Shown: piece by piece, positions 9,243-18,463 of the stretch
Layout: each line of letters opens with the position of its first letter
Numbering within the stretch: the first letter of the stretch is position 1
Made by a program: the position numbers and the translations under genes
Notes under the pieces: model-generated
Databases searched by the model: none
The model's input: the letters and a program-made list of their open reading frames with translations, nothing else
What the model was told of the DNA's origin: nothing
Assembly: GCA_963738185.1 (NCBI GenBank)
Contig: CAVTVA010000003.1
Span: 992,001 to 1,056,000 of the forward strand
DNA from: AP-15 sp963738185
GTDB lineage: Bacteria; Pseudomonadota; Alphaproteobacteria; ATCC43930; CGMCC-115725
Direction: 5' to 3'
DNA: 64,000 nt

Positions 9243-10553
9243 TTAAGCAACAGCAAAGCCAGCGTCGGACAGCGATTTGAGGGGTCGAAAAACGAGCTTT
9301 GGCAGCACGGCCACTCCTTCGCGTCGATATCCTAAATGGGGAACGGCGGCGATGCCGTCCTCGTCCCGCAGCGCCGGTAAAATCGGTCGGACGAGGGGCG
9401 GCAGCCCGGCGTGGCGCAGCCCCGGCGCCCGCAGCGCCAGTTCGGCGACCCCGTCGCGGCCGAGATAACCGAGAGTGAATGAGCCGGCAACGCCGGGCGG
9501 TGCGACCAGCGCGAATCGCCGGTCCCAGACAAGGCTCGCGCCGGTCGCGACCCGGACCGGGGCGGCAGCGGCGGCCAATTCGCGCAGCACCAGGACCCGG
9601 CCGCGCCAGCCGACAAACCGGCAGCCGCCCAGGGTGCGGCCGCCAGCGGCATCGCCGGCCAGCACCCGCACCAGGCGGGCAACCTGTCGTCGCCGCGGCG
9701 GGTAGAGGCGCCCGCCAAGGGTGGCCACGACGGCCGAGATCGCCCGTTCGGCGAGGCCGGGCGCCGCCGCCAACAGCAGCGACAGATCGAGCGAGGCGAA
9801 GCCGGCGGGGTGCAGGGCCACGGCCCGCGCCGAGAGCGCCTCGCCCTCGCGCTCGCGTGCCGCCCGCGCCCGGCCCAGCCGGCCCACCCGATCAAGCAGC
9901 TGGTCGAGATCGGCAACGGGCGCCGCGGCGTGGCGCAGCCGAGCACGTGCGAAGGCCGGGTCGCGGTTGCTCGGATCGGCGATGAAAGGCTGGCGCTCGG
10001 CCGCGAGGGTCGCGATCAGCCGTGCTTTGCCGATGCCGAGCAGCGGGCGCAGGATGCGACAACTGTCGAGCTCGCGAACAGCCGGCATCCCGGCGAGACC
10101 GTCGGCGCCGCTGCCCGCCGCGCCTCGGATCAGATGGGTCTCGGCCTGATCCTCACGATGGTGCGCGGTCAACAAATGCAGATAGCCGTGACAGCGGCAC
10201 CAGCCGGCCAGCAATCGATACCGCGCCTCGCGGGCGGCTTCCTGAAGCCCGCTCGCCGGCCGCTCCCCGTGCCAGACCAGAATTTGGTGACGGATTCGCC
10301 GGGCCGACAACCAGCCGCCAAGCCGGCAGAGCTCGGCGCCGCTTTCCGGGCGCAGCCGGTGATCGACGCTCAGCGCACGGATTTCCCCGCCCCGCTCCCG
10401 CGCCCAGCGGTCGGCGAGGATGGCCAGCGCCAGGCTGTCCGGGCCGCCCGAAACGGCGACGGCGAGGAGGGGCGCGGTTTCGAACCCGGCCAGCCGATCG
10501 AGCGCTTCGCCCAGCTCGGCAACCGTCAGCGGAGGCGCTGGAAGCGCCGGCAT
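9243..10553 (-). CDS. tilS: tRNA(Ile)-lysidine synthase
   Basis: N-type ATP pyrophosphatase that attaches lysine to C34 of tRNA-Ile(CAU) so that it reads AUA. 436 residues from 'MPALPAPP'. Seen: P-loop 'VSGGPDS' at about 34-40, 'LSVDHRLRPES', and 'TAHHREDQAET', the standard TilS_N set, followed by weaker C-terminal substrate-binding domains. I chose this ATG because it shares one base with the cpoB stop (TGATG) and sits just before the conserved N-terminus; an upstream extension would run inside cpoB in another frame. It is followed 117 bases later by ftsH, the classic tilS-ftsH order. Confidence 0.93.
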   Translation of the reverse strand: MPALPAPPLTVAELGEALDRLAGFETAPLLAVAVSGGPDSLALAILADRWARERGGEIRALSVDHRLRPESGAELCRLGGWLSARRIRHQILVWHGERPASGLQEAAREARYRLLAGWCRCHGYLHLLTAHHREDQAETHLIRGAAGSGADGLAGMPAVRELDSCRILRPLLGIGKARLIATLAAERQPFIADPSNRDPAFARARLRHAAAPVADLDQLLDRVGRLGRARAAREREGEALSARAVALHPAGFASLDLSLLLAAAPGLAERAISAVVATLGGRLYPPRRRQVARLVRVLAGDAAGGRTLGGCRFVGWRGRVLVLRELAAAAAPVRVATGASLVWDRRFALVAPPGVAGSFTLGYLGRDGVAELALRAPGLRHAGLPPLVRPILPALRDEDGIAAVPHLGYRREGVAVLPKLVFRPLKSLSDAGFAVA

Positions 10554-11614
10554 CAACACCCGAGCCGCTTTTTCTCCTGCGTCGCCCGAGTTTTGACGGC
10601 GCTGCCCGGATGCGGGAAATCGTGGTCGAGCTGCATCAGCGCGATGCAGGCGTTGTGCTTCTGGTTGGCGTGGGCCAGCGACATCCCAAGCTGTAAGAGG
10701 CCATCGGCCGCTTTCGGCCCCCTGGGATAGCGTTTGTAGCCGTCGGCAAAGGCCGCCGCCGCCTCGGTGTATTTGCCGCGCGCATAAAAGCTCTCGCCGA
10801 GCCAATACTGGGCATTGCCGGCCAGCGGGTCCTTCGGGTGCTGATCGATAAAGCTGCGCAGCGCGTCTTCGGCGGCCGGATAGTCCGCGCGGCGCAGCAG
10901 GCCGAAGGCGGCATTGTACTGCGCCGAGGTCGAGCCGGATGGCAAGGCGTCGCGGCCGGGTGGCCGCAAGCTGCCGCCGCTCGCGGCGCTCGCCGTCTGC
11001 GACGCAGGTTCGGTCGAGCCCCGGTAGGACCGGTAGGGCGCAGATTCGGCCGGGCCCATCGGTGGAGTGCCCGGAGGCGTCAAGGTGCCGTAGCTCGCCG
11101 ACTGGTCGGGCGGGGTCGGAGGCTCGGGTGGTCGGGGGCGGCGATAAGCGGCGGACGCCGCAGCGTCGGGCGCCGATTGGGGCTCGCTCGCCGCCGTCGC
11201 CGGCACATTGGACGCATGCCGCGGCGGGGGCGGGGCTGCCACCGGCTCTTGTCCTTGCCCCTGCCCTAGCCGCACATCGATGTCGCTGTTGATCTGCTCG
11301 AGACGCTGGCGCAATTGCTCGACCTCGTTGGTCTCGTTTTCGACCCGGCCGGTCAAGTCGCGCATCTGCTGCTCGAGCCGGTCCATCCGCACCTGAGTGC
11401 CCACCGCGGCGTCGCTGCCCCCGCCGGCGGCCGGCGCCTCGCCATCGGGGCCACGATAGACCTGCCGCTGCAGCATGCTCAGATCCCGCTCCAAGCGATC
11501 GAGCCGCTCCTGCGTCGTGGCGTCTTGCGCCAGCGCCGCCGGAGCCGCGGCGATCGACAGCAGCACCAGCAGGAACAGCGGACGAGCCTGCAGCAGGATC
11601 GGGCGCCGGGTCAT
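10553..11614 (-). CDS. cpoB: Tol-Pal system protein CpoB/YbgF
   Basis: Periplasmic coordinator of peptidoglycan synthesis and outer-membrane constriction. 353 residues. Seen: signal peptide (hydrophobic core 'LFLLVLLSIAAAPA', cleavage after 'ALA'), an N-terminal trimerising coiled coil with 'QERLDRLERDLSMLQRQV' heptads (residues about 35-130), a long Pro/Ala/Ser-rich linker, then C-terminal TPR repeats from 'AQYNAAFGLLRRADY' onward. The start 'MTRRPILL' is chosen because it directly precedes the signal peptide. It lies downstream of pal in the usual order. The linker is longer and more repetitive than in E. coli. Confidence 0.92.
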   Translation of the reverse strand: MTRRPILLQARPLFLLVLLSIAAAPAALAQDATTQERLDRLERDLSMLQRQVYRGPDGEAPAAGGGSDAAVGTQVRMDRLEQQMRDLTGRVENETNEVEQLRQRLEQINSDIDVRLGQGQGQEPVAAPPPPRHASNVPATAASEPQSAPDAAASAAYRRPRPPEPPTPPDQSASYGTLTPPGTPPMGPAESAPYRSYRGSTEPASQTASAASGGSLRPPGRDALPSGSTSAQYNAAFGLLRRADYPAAEDALRSFIDQHPKDPLAGNAQYWLGESFYARGKYTEAAAAFADGYKRYPRGPKAADGLLQLGMSLAHANQKHNACIALMQLDHDFPHPGSAVKTRATQEKKRLGC

Positions 11615-11928
11615 CGGCAGAGTTTCATGGAATGCGTGCGGCAGCCTGAGGGAAGCTCGACGCGGGCGCAGGGGCGCGGACCATCGGAACACATCGGGTA
11701 GTAGAATCTGTTTAGGGCAAAAAAAGGGCGTCCTGTGTATCCCGCGCCGCCCAGCCGCCAATCGGCCGAAGCCCTTGACGGGCATGACGTTGCACCACCC
11801 CGCCTCGCGGCGGTCGCCGGGCGTCGCGGCCGGCCGCGAACGCCAAAGCGCGCGCGACCAGCCGCAACCAGCCCGGCCCTCACCGCTCGGCGATCACGGC
11901 CCGGCGATCAGGTCGGCTCACAGCCTTC
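11615..11928. other. Intergenic stretch between pal and cpoB
   Basis: About 314 bases between the pal stop and the cpoB start, unusually long for a tol-pal operon. No open frame here has protein-like composition. On the minus strand the part nearest cpoB is less GC-rich, with a run of eight pyrimidines and 'TTGCCCTAAACAG...TACTAC', which could hold a cpoB promoter, but the match is weak. I see no hairpin terminator. Confidence 0.4.
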
Positions 11929-12441
11929 TCAATTGACCGTGGTGATGGCGACGCGGTTCTGAGCCCATGCCTCTTCGTTCGAGCCCGGCACGATCGGCCG
12001 TTCCTTGCCATAGCTGATCGTCGAGATGCGCGAGGCTGGGATGCCCGCGGCGACCAGCACATTCTTGACCGCGTCGGCGCGCCGCTCGCCGAGCGCCAAA
12101 TTGTATTCGCGGGTGCCGCGCTCGTCGCAATGGCCTTCGATCGTGACCGAGACGTTTGGATAACGGCGTAGCCAATCTGCCTGGTGCTCCAGGGTCTGCT
12201 GCCCCTCTTGGCTGATATCCGACTGGTTGAATGCGAAGAACACGCGATCGCCCGCGGTCTGCGCCAGATCCTGCTGCGATCCCGGCACCGCCGCCCCCGG
12301 GGCGATGCCGGTGGGCGGCCCGCCCGGGCCACCGGGTCCGCCCGGGCCACCGGGAGCCGGCGGCGGCGTGGTGCTGCAGGCCGCGAGCAGCAACAATGCG
12401 CCCAACAAGCCCCCGGCCAGGCCAAAGATTTTGATATGCAT
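11929..12441 (-). CDS. pal: Peptidoglycan-associated lipoprotein Pal
   Basis: Outer-membrane lipoprotein that binds peptidoglycan and TolB. 170 residues, normal length. Seen: lipoprotein signal peptide ending in the lipobox L-A-A-C with the lipidated Cys at residue 22, a flexible Pro/Gly linker made of repeated G-G-P triplets, and a C-terminal OmpA-like domain with 'VFFAFNQSDIS', 'IEGHCDERGTREYNLALGERRA' (split by the NLALGERRA signature) and 'ISYGKERPI'. It lies 49 bases after the tolB stop. The GGP linker is coded by a short tandem repeat at about 12312-12355 and may vary in length between strains. Confidence 0.95.
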   Translation of the reverse strand: MHIKIFGLAGGLLGALLLLAACSTTPPPAPGGPGGPGGPGGPPTGIAPGAAVPGSQQDLAQTAGDRVFFAFNQSDISQEGQQTLEHQADWLRRYPNVSVTIEGHCDERGTREYNLALGERRADAVKNVLVAAGIPASRISTISYGKERPIVPGSNEEAWAQNRVAITTVN

Positions 12442-12490
12442 GCTGTTTAGACCCCCCTCGGAATGGCGTGCACGATATCGTCGAAAACCT

Positions 12491-13835
12491 TCAACGCAGC
12501 AAGGGCGACCATGCCGGATCGGAGGCAGCGCCCGGTGTCGGCACGTCGCGCCGGTTGTACCCGGTCAAGTCGATGGTCTCCAGATGCGGCGCGCCGCCAT
12601 AGCCGCGCGAATCGGACGGCCCCTGGCTGAAATACATCAGCACCCGGCCATTGGGCGCCCAGGTCGGCCCCTCGACCAGAAAGCCCTGCGCCAGCTCGCG
12701 CTCGCCCGAGCCGTCCGGATGCATCACCCCGATCGAGAACGACCCGGAGCCGATCTTGGTGAAGGCGATCAGGTCGCCGCGCGGCGACCACACCGGCGTG
12801 CCGTACCGCCCGGAGCCAAAGCTGATCCGCCGGACGTTGCTGCCGTCGGCGTTCATCACATAGAGCTGCTGCGAGCCGCCGCGGTCGGAGTTGAAGACGA
12901 TCTGGCTGCCGTCGGGCGAATAGCAGGGCGAGGTGTCGATCGCGTTGCTGGTGGTCAGCCGCGTCGCACTGTGGGTGCGCAAATCGAAGACATAGATGTT
13001 GCTGGCGCCGTTGACCGCGCGGCTCAGGATCACCCGGTTGCCGTCGGGCGAAAACCGCGGCGCAAAGCTCATGCCGGGGAAATCGCCGACCACCTCCTGC
13101 TGCCCGGTGTCGATGTTGAAGAGATAGACGCGCGGCGTCTTGCCGGCGAACGACAGATAGGTGATCTCCTGCGCCGTCGGCGAAAAGCGCGGGGTCAGCA
13201 CCAGCGCCCGCCCATCGGTCAGGTAGCGGTTGTTGGCGCCGTCCTGGTCCATGATCGCCAGCCGCTTGATCCGGCGTCTGAGCCGGCCCCGATTCGGCGA
13301 CATAGACGATGCGGGTGTCGAAATAGCCCTCCTCGCCGGTGATCCGCTTATAGATTTCGTCGGCGATGATGTGGGCGATCCGGCGCCAGTTCTGCTGGGT
13401 CGTCGTATAGCTGAAGCCGGTCAGCTGCTGTCCGGCATCGACGTCCCACAGCCGGAACTGGACCCCGAGCCGGCCGTCGCCCTGGGTCTGGACCGAGCCG
13501 GTCACCAGCGCCTGGGCATTGATCTGGCGCCAGTCGGCGAATTGCGGCGCGGCACCGTTGGTCGCCGACACATTCTCGATAAAGCTGCGCGGATCGAGCG
13601 GCCGGAACAGCCCGGAGCGTTCGAGATCGGCGGAAATGACACCGGCGATGTCATGCCCGACCTGGGCTTCGTTGGCGCTGCCGCCGGCAAAGGCGGGGAT
13701 CGCGATCGGCATCGGCTGGCTTTGGCCGCTGGTGATGTCGATCCGCAGGGCGGCCCGCGCCGCAGCACCGACCCATAAGAGGCTCGCCAGCACAGCGGCG
13801 ACCGCGCCGAAAGCAACAAGGCGCCTTTTGCTCAT
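12491..13835 (-). CDS. tolB: Tol-Pal translocation protein TolB (one +1 frameshift)
   Basis: Periplasmic beta-propeller protein linking TolA and Pal. About 447 residues after frame repair. Seen: Sec signal peptide 'LVAFGAVAAVLASLLWVGAAARA', the N-terminal domain with 'FIENVS' and 'LVTGSVQ', then WD40-like PD40 repeats 'PRFSPTAQEITYLS', 'PRFSPDGNRVILS', 'PCYSPDGSQIVFNSDR' and 'PVWSPRGDLIAFTK'. One extra base near 13277 separates 'VYVAESGPAQ' from 'RRIKRLAIMDQDGANN'. The start ATG overlaps the tolA stop by four bases (ATGA), supporting the chosen start. Sequence error is more likely than a true mutation. Confidence 0.94.
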
Positions 13836-14878
13836 AACAAATCCTTTGGGCTGAAATCGACGACCATGTCTTTCCAGAGCTCGTATTTGTCGGGCGGCAG
13901 CCGCAGCGGCCGGCATTGCGGGTTGAAAAACGCTCGCCTCGCGCTTTCGGCGGCGGCCCGGAAGAACGGGTCGCCGAGCCGCCCCTGATCGACGATCGTC
14001 GCCCGCTGCACCATGCCCTCGGGATCAACCGCGACCCGGATTTCGACGACCAGATCCTTAGCGTCGCGGGCGCCGGCGGGAATGTTCCAGCAGCGTGAGA
14101 TCTGCTCGCGGATCATGTCGATCTCGCTCGCGCTGAGCTGGCTGCCGAGCGGCGCCTGCGGCTGCGAGGAGGCTGCACCCGAGGCCGCCTGCGCGTCTTG
14201 CGTCAGCGCGTCGGGCGACGGCGGCGTATCCTTCGCCGCAAGATTTCGCAGCAGCGCGTTGAACTGGCCGGGATTGTACTTGTTGGCTTCGGCCCGCGCC
14301 TCTTCGCGTGCCATCTGCCGCGGCGGGGTGGGTTTCGGCTGCGGCGTGTCCATCTTTTCAACCGGTTTTGCCGGCGGTGGCGGCGGGGCGGGCTTTAGCG
14401 CCGGAACCGGCGGCGGAGGCGGCGGCGGCGCCGGTTTTGCTTGCGGGGCTGGCGGCGGCTCGGGCGGTGTCGGCGGCGCCGGCTTAGCCTGCGGCGGCGC
14501 CGGCGGTTGCGGGGGCGCCGGCGGTGCCGCCGCGGCCGAGGGCGGCGGCGCGGGTTTGGGCGGAGCCACCGGCGGCTTCGGCTTTGCTGCGGGTGGCCCC
14601 GGCACCGGCACGTCGGGCTTGGCGTCGCGCTGCGGCCGCTCGGGGTTGGGATGCGTCGCGCGCGTTTCCGGCCCGATCGTCACCAGCTGAACCGCGATCG
14701 GCATCTGCTGTGGCACCGGCGGATGAAACAAGCTCGGCAGACCCAAGATGAAAATGCCGCCGAGCAGCAGATGCAGCGCCGCCGACAGGGCGAGCCCGCG
14801 CCGACCCACGCCGTCGGGCATCGGCTCGGGCACCGAGGGGTCCGGCCGGGAGATCGGGTCGGCGACGGCAAGGCTCAT
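13832..14878 (-). CDS. tolA: Cell envelope protein TolA
   Basis: Inner-membrane protein that spans the periplasm and transmits proton-motive force from TolQR to Pal. 348 residues. Seen: cytoplasmic N-tail, one membrane helix (about 27-50, 'GLALSAALHLLLGGIFILGL') with the SHLS-like 'ALHL' seen in TolA/TonB anchors, then a central region made almost entirely of Pro, Ala and Lys (residues about 85-180) in place of the Ala-Lys helix of E. coli TolA. The C-terminal domain (about 230-348) has 'CWNIPAGA' and 'VEIRVAVDPEG'. The proline-rich rod is the usual alphaproteobacterial form. It overlaps tolB by four bases. Confidence 0.92.
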   Translation of the reverse strand: MSLAVADPISRPDPSVPEPMPDGVGRRGLALSAALHLLLGGIFILGLPSLFHPPVPQQMPIAVQLVTIGPETRATHPNPERPQRDAKPDVPVPGPPAAKPKPPVAPPKPAPPPSAAAAPPAPPQPPAPPQAKPAPPTPPEPPPAPQAKPAPPPPPPPVPALKPAPPPPPAKPVEKMDTPQPKPTPPRQMAREEARAEANKYNPGQFNALLRNLAAKDTPPSPDALTQDAQAASGAASSQPQAPLGSQLSASEIDMIREQISRCWNIPAGARDAKDLVVEIRVAVDPEGMVQRATIVDQGRLGDPFFRAAAESARRAFFNPQCRPLRLPPDKYELWKDMVVDFSPKDLL

Positions 14879-14902
14879 CGTTGGGCGCCCGAGCTCGCGT
14901 CC

Positions 14903-15430
14903 TCAGGGCTTTGCCGAGCCCGCCGAGTGCTCGGCCGTAGCCGTGCCGGCGGCTTGCGTGGCCGGCGCTACGGTCGGCGGCCCCCCGGTCGGAGCTTGGG
15001 CGATCAGCGACACCTTTTGAAAGCCGGCGGCGCTGATCAGGCTCATGACCTCAAGCACGCGGCCATAATCGATCGATTTGTCGGCCTTGACATAGACCAG
15101 CGCATCGGGATTGGCCCCGGTGATCGCCTGCAGGCGCGGCACCAGGGTCGCAGTCGGCACCTCGGTGTCCTGGATGAAGATCTTGCCGGCATTGTTGACG
15201 GTGATGACCAGCGGCTCCTTTGGCTGGTTGATCGGCGGCGCCTGGGTCTGCGGCAGATCGACCGGCACGCCGACCGTCAACAGCGGGGCTGCGACCATGA
15301 AGACGACCAGCAGCACCAGCATGACGTCGACCAGCGGGGTCACGTTGATCTCGGCCATCGGCCGATAGCGCCCGCCGCGGGCGCGCCCGTTGCCGGCAAG
15401 GCGATTGCCGCCCAGACTGGATGCCGCCAC
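14903..15430 (-). CDS. tolR: Tol-Pal proton channel subunit TolR
   Basis: ExbD/TolR family protein, 175 residues, forming the proton-driven motor with TolQ. Seen: basic N-terminus with 'MAEINVTPLVDVMLVLLVVF', the conserved start of the single membrane helix with the functional aspartate in 'LVDVML', and the periplasmic domain 'VYVKADKSIDYGRVLEVM'. The C-terminus has an extra Ala/Thr/Pro-rich tail of about 25 residues. The start is GTG, 3 bases after the tolQ stop. The next gene, tolA, follows after 24 bases. Confidence 0.95.
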   Translation of the reverse strand: MAASSLGGNRLAGNGRARGGRYRPMAEINVTPLVDVMLVLLVVFMVAAPLLTVGVPVDLPQTQAPPINQPKEPLVITVNNAGKIFIQDTEVPTATLVPRLQAITGANPDALVYVKADKSIDYGRVLEVMSLISAAGFQKVSLIAQAPTGGPPTVAPATQAAGTATAEHSAGSAKP

Positions 15431-15433
15431 GGC

Positions 15434-16162
15434 TCAGGGCCTCTCGTCGAGCTGGCGCGACAGGATCGCGCTGAATTCCGAGGAAAAGGCTTCGAGTCGG
15501 CCGGCGTAACGGCCGAAATCGGTGGCGAGCTTGTTGTAGGCGACCACCGCGGGGATCGCGGCGACCAGCCCGAGCGCCGTGGCGAACAGCGACTCGGCGA
15601 TGCCCGGGGCGACTACCGCGAGGCTGGTGTTCTTGGCGGCGGCAATCGACTGAAAGCTGTCCATGATCCCCCAGACGGTGCCGAACAGCCCGACAAAGGG
15701 TGCGGTGGCGCCGACCGTGGCCAGAAACGCCATAAACCGCTCGACCCGCTCCATCTCGCGGCCGACGGTCACATTCATGACCCGCTCGATGCGCTGCTGC
15801 AGGCTCGCCCGCATGATCGCGGTGTTAAGCAGGCCCTTGGCGGCGCTGCGCCGCCACTCGCGCATCGCCGAGGAAAACACCGCGGTCATCGGGTCGGGCG
15901 GGCGCTGGCCGACGCGCTCGTAGAGATCGTCGAGCGAGCCCCCCGACCAAAAGCTCTCCTCGAAGCTGGTCGCGGCGTGACGCAGCCGGCGCAGCCGGAC
16001 CACCTTGTCGAAGATGACCGCCCACGACCAGAACGAGGCCAGCAACAGGAGCAGCATGACGAATTTGACAATGGAGTCCGATTGCAAAAACAGGGCGATG
16101 ATCGACAGGTCGTGGGGCACCGCGCCGGCGAGCGGCAGAGGGTCAACGGCAGAAGCGGGCAT
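15434..16162 (-). CDS. tolQ: Tol-Pal proton channel subunit TolQ
   Basis: MotA/TolQ/ExbB family inner-membrane protein, 242 residues, forming the proton channel of the Tol-Pal machine. Seen: a first membrane helix at about 27-45 ('FVMLLLLLASFWSWAVIF'), a large cytoplasmic loop with basic and acidic heptads, then 'FLATVGATAPFVGLFGTVWGIM' split across the second helix with the family G-x-x-x-P-x-x-G-L-x-G-T-V signature, and the third helix 'ALGLVAAIPAVVAYN'. The ATG start is supported by the conserved N-terminus. It follows ruvB by 82 bases without the ybgC gene that usually lies between them. Confidence 0.96.
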   Translation of the reverse strand: MPASAVDPLPLAGAVPHDLSIIALFLQSDSIVKFVMLLLLLASFWSWAVIFDKVVRLRRLRHAATSFEESFWSGGSLDDLYERVGQRPPDPMTAVFSSAMREWRRSAAKGLLNTAIMRASLQQRIERVMNVTVGREMERVERFMAFLATVGATAPFVGLFGTVWGIMDSFQSIAAAKNTSLAVVAPGIAESLFATALGLVAAIPAVVAYNKLATDFGRYAGRLEAFSSEFSAILSRQLDERP

Positions 16163-16244
16163 TCTTTGAACCTTTTATGGCGTCTTTTGGATGATTGTCG
16201 GCCAGGGCGTGGACATCGCGCTCAGCATCGCGTCGGCAGCGGCG

Positions 16245-17315
16245 TCATGGCGCTTCCTCGGCCTCGCCGGCGAGCGGCAGGCGCGCCAACAGGTCGAGCT
16301 GGGCCGAGAGCGGCGCCGGCAGCGGCAGGTCGAGATGGCGAAAGGCTAGCCCGGTCAACAGGCGTCCGCGCGGCGTGCGCTGGACAAAACCTTCCTGGAT
16401 CAGGAACGGCTCGACCACCTCCTCGACAACGTCGCGCTCGTCGCCAAGTGCCGCTGCCATGGTCTCGACCCCGACCGGGCCGCCGCCATAGTTCAGCGCG
16501 ACGCACCGCAGGTAGCGCCGGTCCATTGCATCGAGCCCACGCCCATCGACCTCGAGGCGCAACAGCGCCGCATCGGCAGCGGCCGCATCGACCGTTGCCA
16601 GTCCCTCGACTGCGGCGAAATCGCGAATCCGGCGCAGGAGCCGCATCGCCACCCGCGGGGTGCCGCGGGCGCGCCGGGCAATCTCCGCCGCACCTTCGGG
16701 CCGCAAATCGAAGGCGAGGACGCGGGCGCCGCGCCCAAGGATCAGCGCCAGCTCGGCCGGCTCGTAGAACAGCAGCCGCAGCGGAATGCCAAAACGCTCG
16801 CGCAGCGGCCGAGTAATCAACCCCGAGCGGGTGGTCGCGCCGACCAAGGTAAAGGGCGGCAGGTCGATACGGATCGAGCGCGCGCCCGGACCCTCGCCGA
16901 TGATCAGGTCGAGCTGAAAATCCTCCATCGCCGGATAGAGGATTTCCTCGACCGATGGGGCGAGGCGGTGAATCTCGTCGATGAACAGCACGTCGCGCGG
17001 CTGCAGGTTGGTCAGGATAGCGGCAAGATCGCCGGCACGCTGGATCACCGGGCCCGAAGTCGCGCGAAACCCGACCCCCATCTCGCGCGCGACGATCTGC
17101 GCCAAGGTGGTCTTGCCGAGCCCGGGCGGGCCAAAGAACAGGACATGGTCGAGGGCTTCGCCGCGCGCCCTGGCGGCGGCGATAAAGATGCCCAGATTGT
17201 CGCGCAATTGCTGCTGACCGACAAAGTCGGCGAGGCTAAGCGGGCGCAACGACGCCTCCGCGGCGTCGGCTTCGACCGCCGCCGGGTCGATGATTCGGGG
17301 AGCGGCTTCGCTCAC
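16245..17315 (-). CDS. ruvB: Holliday junction branch-migration helicase RuvB
   Basis: Hexameric AAA+ motor that drives branch migration of Holliday junctions with RuvA. 356 residues. Seen: 'LRPLSLADFVGQQQLRDNL' N-terminal motif, Walker A 'GPPGLGKT' at about 62-69, Walker B 'VLFIDEIHRL', sensor 'LVGATTRSGLITRPLRERFG', and the C-terminal winged-helix 'IQEGFVQRTPRGR'. The GTG start overlaps the ruvA stop by four bases. Intact. Confidence 0.98.
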   Translation of the reverse strand: MSEAAPRIIDPAAVEADAAEASLRPLSLADFVGQQQLRDNLGIFIAAARARGEALDHVLFFGPPGLGKTTLAQIVAREMGVGFRATSGPVIQRAGDLAAILTNLQPRDVLFIDEIHRLAPSVEEILYPAMEDFQLDLIIGEGPGARSIRIDLPPFTLVGATTRSGLITRPLRERFGIPLRLLFYEPAELALILGRGARVLAFDLRPEGAAEIARRARGTPRVAMRLLRRIRDFAAVEGLATVDAAAADAALLRLEVDGRGLDAMDRRYLRCVALNYGGGPVGVETMAAALGDERDVVEEVVEPFLIQEGFVQRTPRGRLLTGLAFRHLDLPLPAPLSAQLDLLARLPLAGEAEEAP

Positions 17316-17944
17316 CGCGGCGCTCCCGGCTGCGCCGCTTGGGCCAATTCCTGCAGGCCGGCGCGGATCAGCGCATCAGTCGCGGCGGCGCGGCCGAGCC
17401 GCTGGGTCGCGGCCGCGACCGCGCCAAACGCCTCGACCCGGCGATAGCCCAGATTGATCAGCGCCGAGATCGCCTCGGCGGCGGGGCCGTTCTCGGCAGA
17501 GGCCGTTCCCGCGGTCGCGGCGAGCGGCGGCGAGGGGGCGAGGCCGCCGACCTTGTCCTTCAGCTCGTTGACGATGCGCGCGGCAAGCCGGGGGCCGACC
17601 CCGTCGGCGCGCGCCGGCACCGCGCGATCCTGGGCAAAGATGGCGAGGCTCAGCTCCTCGGGGCTCACCGCCGACAAGATCGACAGCGCCAGGCGCGCGC
17701 CCACGCCCTGCACCGTTGTCAGCAGCCGGAACCAGTCGCGCTCGCCGGCGTCGAGAAAGCCGTAGAGATGGATGTGGTCCTCGCGCACATGGGTGTCGAT
17801 CAACAGCCGCACCGGCATGCCCGCCGGCGGCAGCGAGCCGAGCGTGCGGGTCGAGCAAAATGCGAGGTAGCCGACCCCGCCGACATCGATGACCGCCCCG
17901 TCTTCACCGACCAAATCGACGATCCCGGCGAGCTTGGCGATCAT
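17312..17944 (-). CDS. ruvA: Holliday junction DNA helicase subunit RuvA
   Basis: Tetrameric Holliday-junction-binding protein that loads RuvB. 210 residues. Seen: N-terminal OB-fold beginning 'MIAKLAGIVDLVGED', 'VREDHIHLYGFLDAGERDWFRLL', helix-hairpin-helix 'VQGVGARLALSILS' and a second, degenerate one, an Ala-rich linker, and the C-terminal RuvB-binding three-helix domain 'AISALINLGYRRVEAFGAV'. Overlaps ruvC and ruvB by four bases each (ATGA and GTGA), so the three are translationally coupled. Confidence 0.97.
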   Translation of the reverse strand: MIAKLAGIVDLVGEDGAVIDVGGVGYLAFCSTRTLGSLPPAGMPVRLLIDTHVREDHIHLYGFLDAGERDWFRLLTTVQGVGARLALSILSAVSPEELSLAIFAQDRAVPARADGVGPRLAARIVNELKDKVGGLAPSPPLAATAGTASAENGPAAEAISALINLGYRRVEAFGAVAAATQRLGRAAATDALIRAGLQELAQAAQPGAPR

Positions 17945-18435
17945 CGAGCGGCTTCCCAGGCGCGCCGGGTCTGCGCGTGGTGCGCGTGGCAGATCGCCAC
18001 CGCGAGCGCATCGGCGGCGTCGGCGGCGCCGATCGCAAAACCGGGGAGCAGCCGGCGCACCATCAGCTGCACCTGCGCCTTTTCGGCGTGGCCGGCGCCG
18101 ACCACCGCTTTCTTGATCAGGTTGGCCGAGTATTCGGCGACCGGCAGGCCGCGCTCGGCCGGGGCCAGCAGCACGACGCCGCGGGCGACCCCGAGCTTCA
18201 GGGTCGAGGCCGGGTTGCGGTTGACAAAAGTTTCCTCGACCGCCGCCTCGTCCGGGCGAAAGCGTTCGAGCACGGCGCCGATCTGGCGGAACAGCGACAC
18301 CAGCCGCGATGCAAGCGGCTGATCGGTGGCGGCGTGCGCGACGCCGTCGGCGACATGAGCGAGGTGGTTGCCATCGACATCGATGACCCCCCAGCCAGTG
18401 TGCCGCAGCCCGGGATCGAGCCCTAGGACACGCAT
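17941..18435 (-). CDS. ruvC: Holliday junction resolvase RuvC
   Basis: Endonuclease that resolves Holliday junctions, with an RNase H-like fold, 164 residues. Seen: 'MRVLGLDPGLRHTGWGV' with the first catalytic Asp (residue 7), 'AAVEETFVNRNP' with the catalytic Glu (about 67), and the C-terminal 'GAADAADALAVAICH' with the last two acidic residues. It starts 28 bases downstream of yebC in the standard yebC-ruvCAB order. Confidence 0.97.
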   Translation of the reverse strand: MRVLGLDPGLRHTGWGVIDVDGNHLAHVADGVAHAATDQPLASRLVSLFRQIGAVLERFRPDEAAVEETFVNRNPASTLKLGVARGVVLLAPAERGLPVAEYSANLIKKAVVGAGHAEKAQVQLMVRRLLPGFAIGAADAADALAVAICHAHHAQTRRAWEAAR

Positions 18436-18463
18436 TCTCGGGTTCCGCCCCCCAGCGCCCGGA

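Noticed and set aside
14441..16816. A 791-codon open frame on the plus strand opposite tolA-tolR-tolQ-ruvB
   Set aside because: It is an antisense shadow in GC-rich DNA: very rich in Arg and Gly/His, no domain, and it lies over six well-conserved genes on the other strand.
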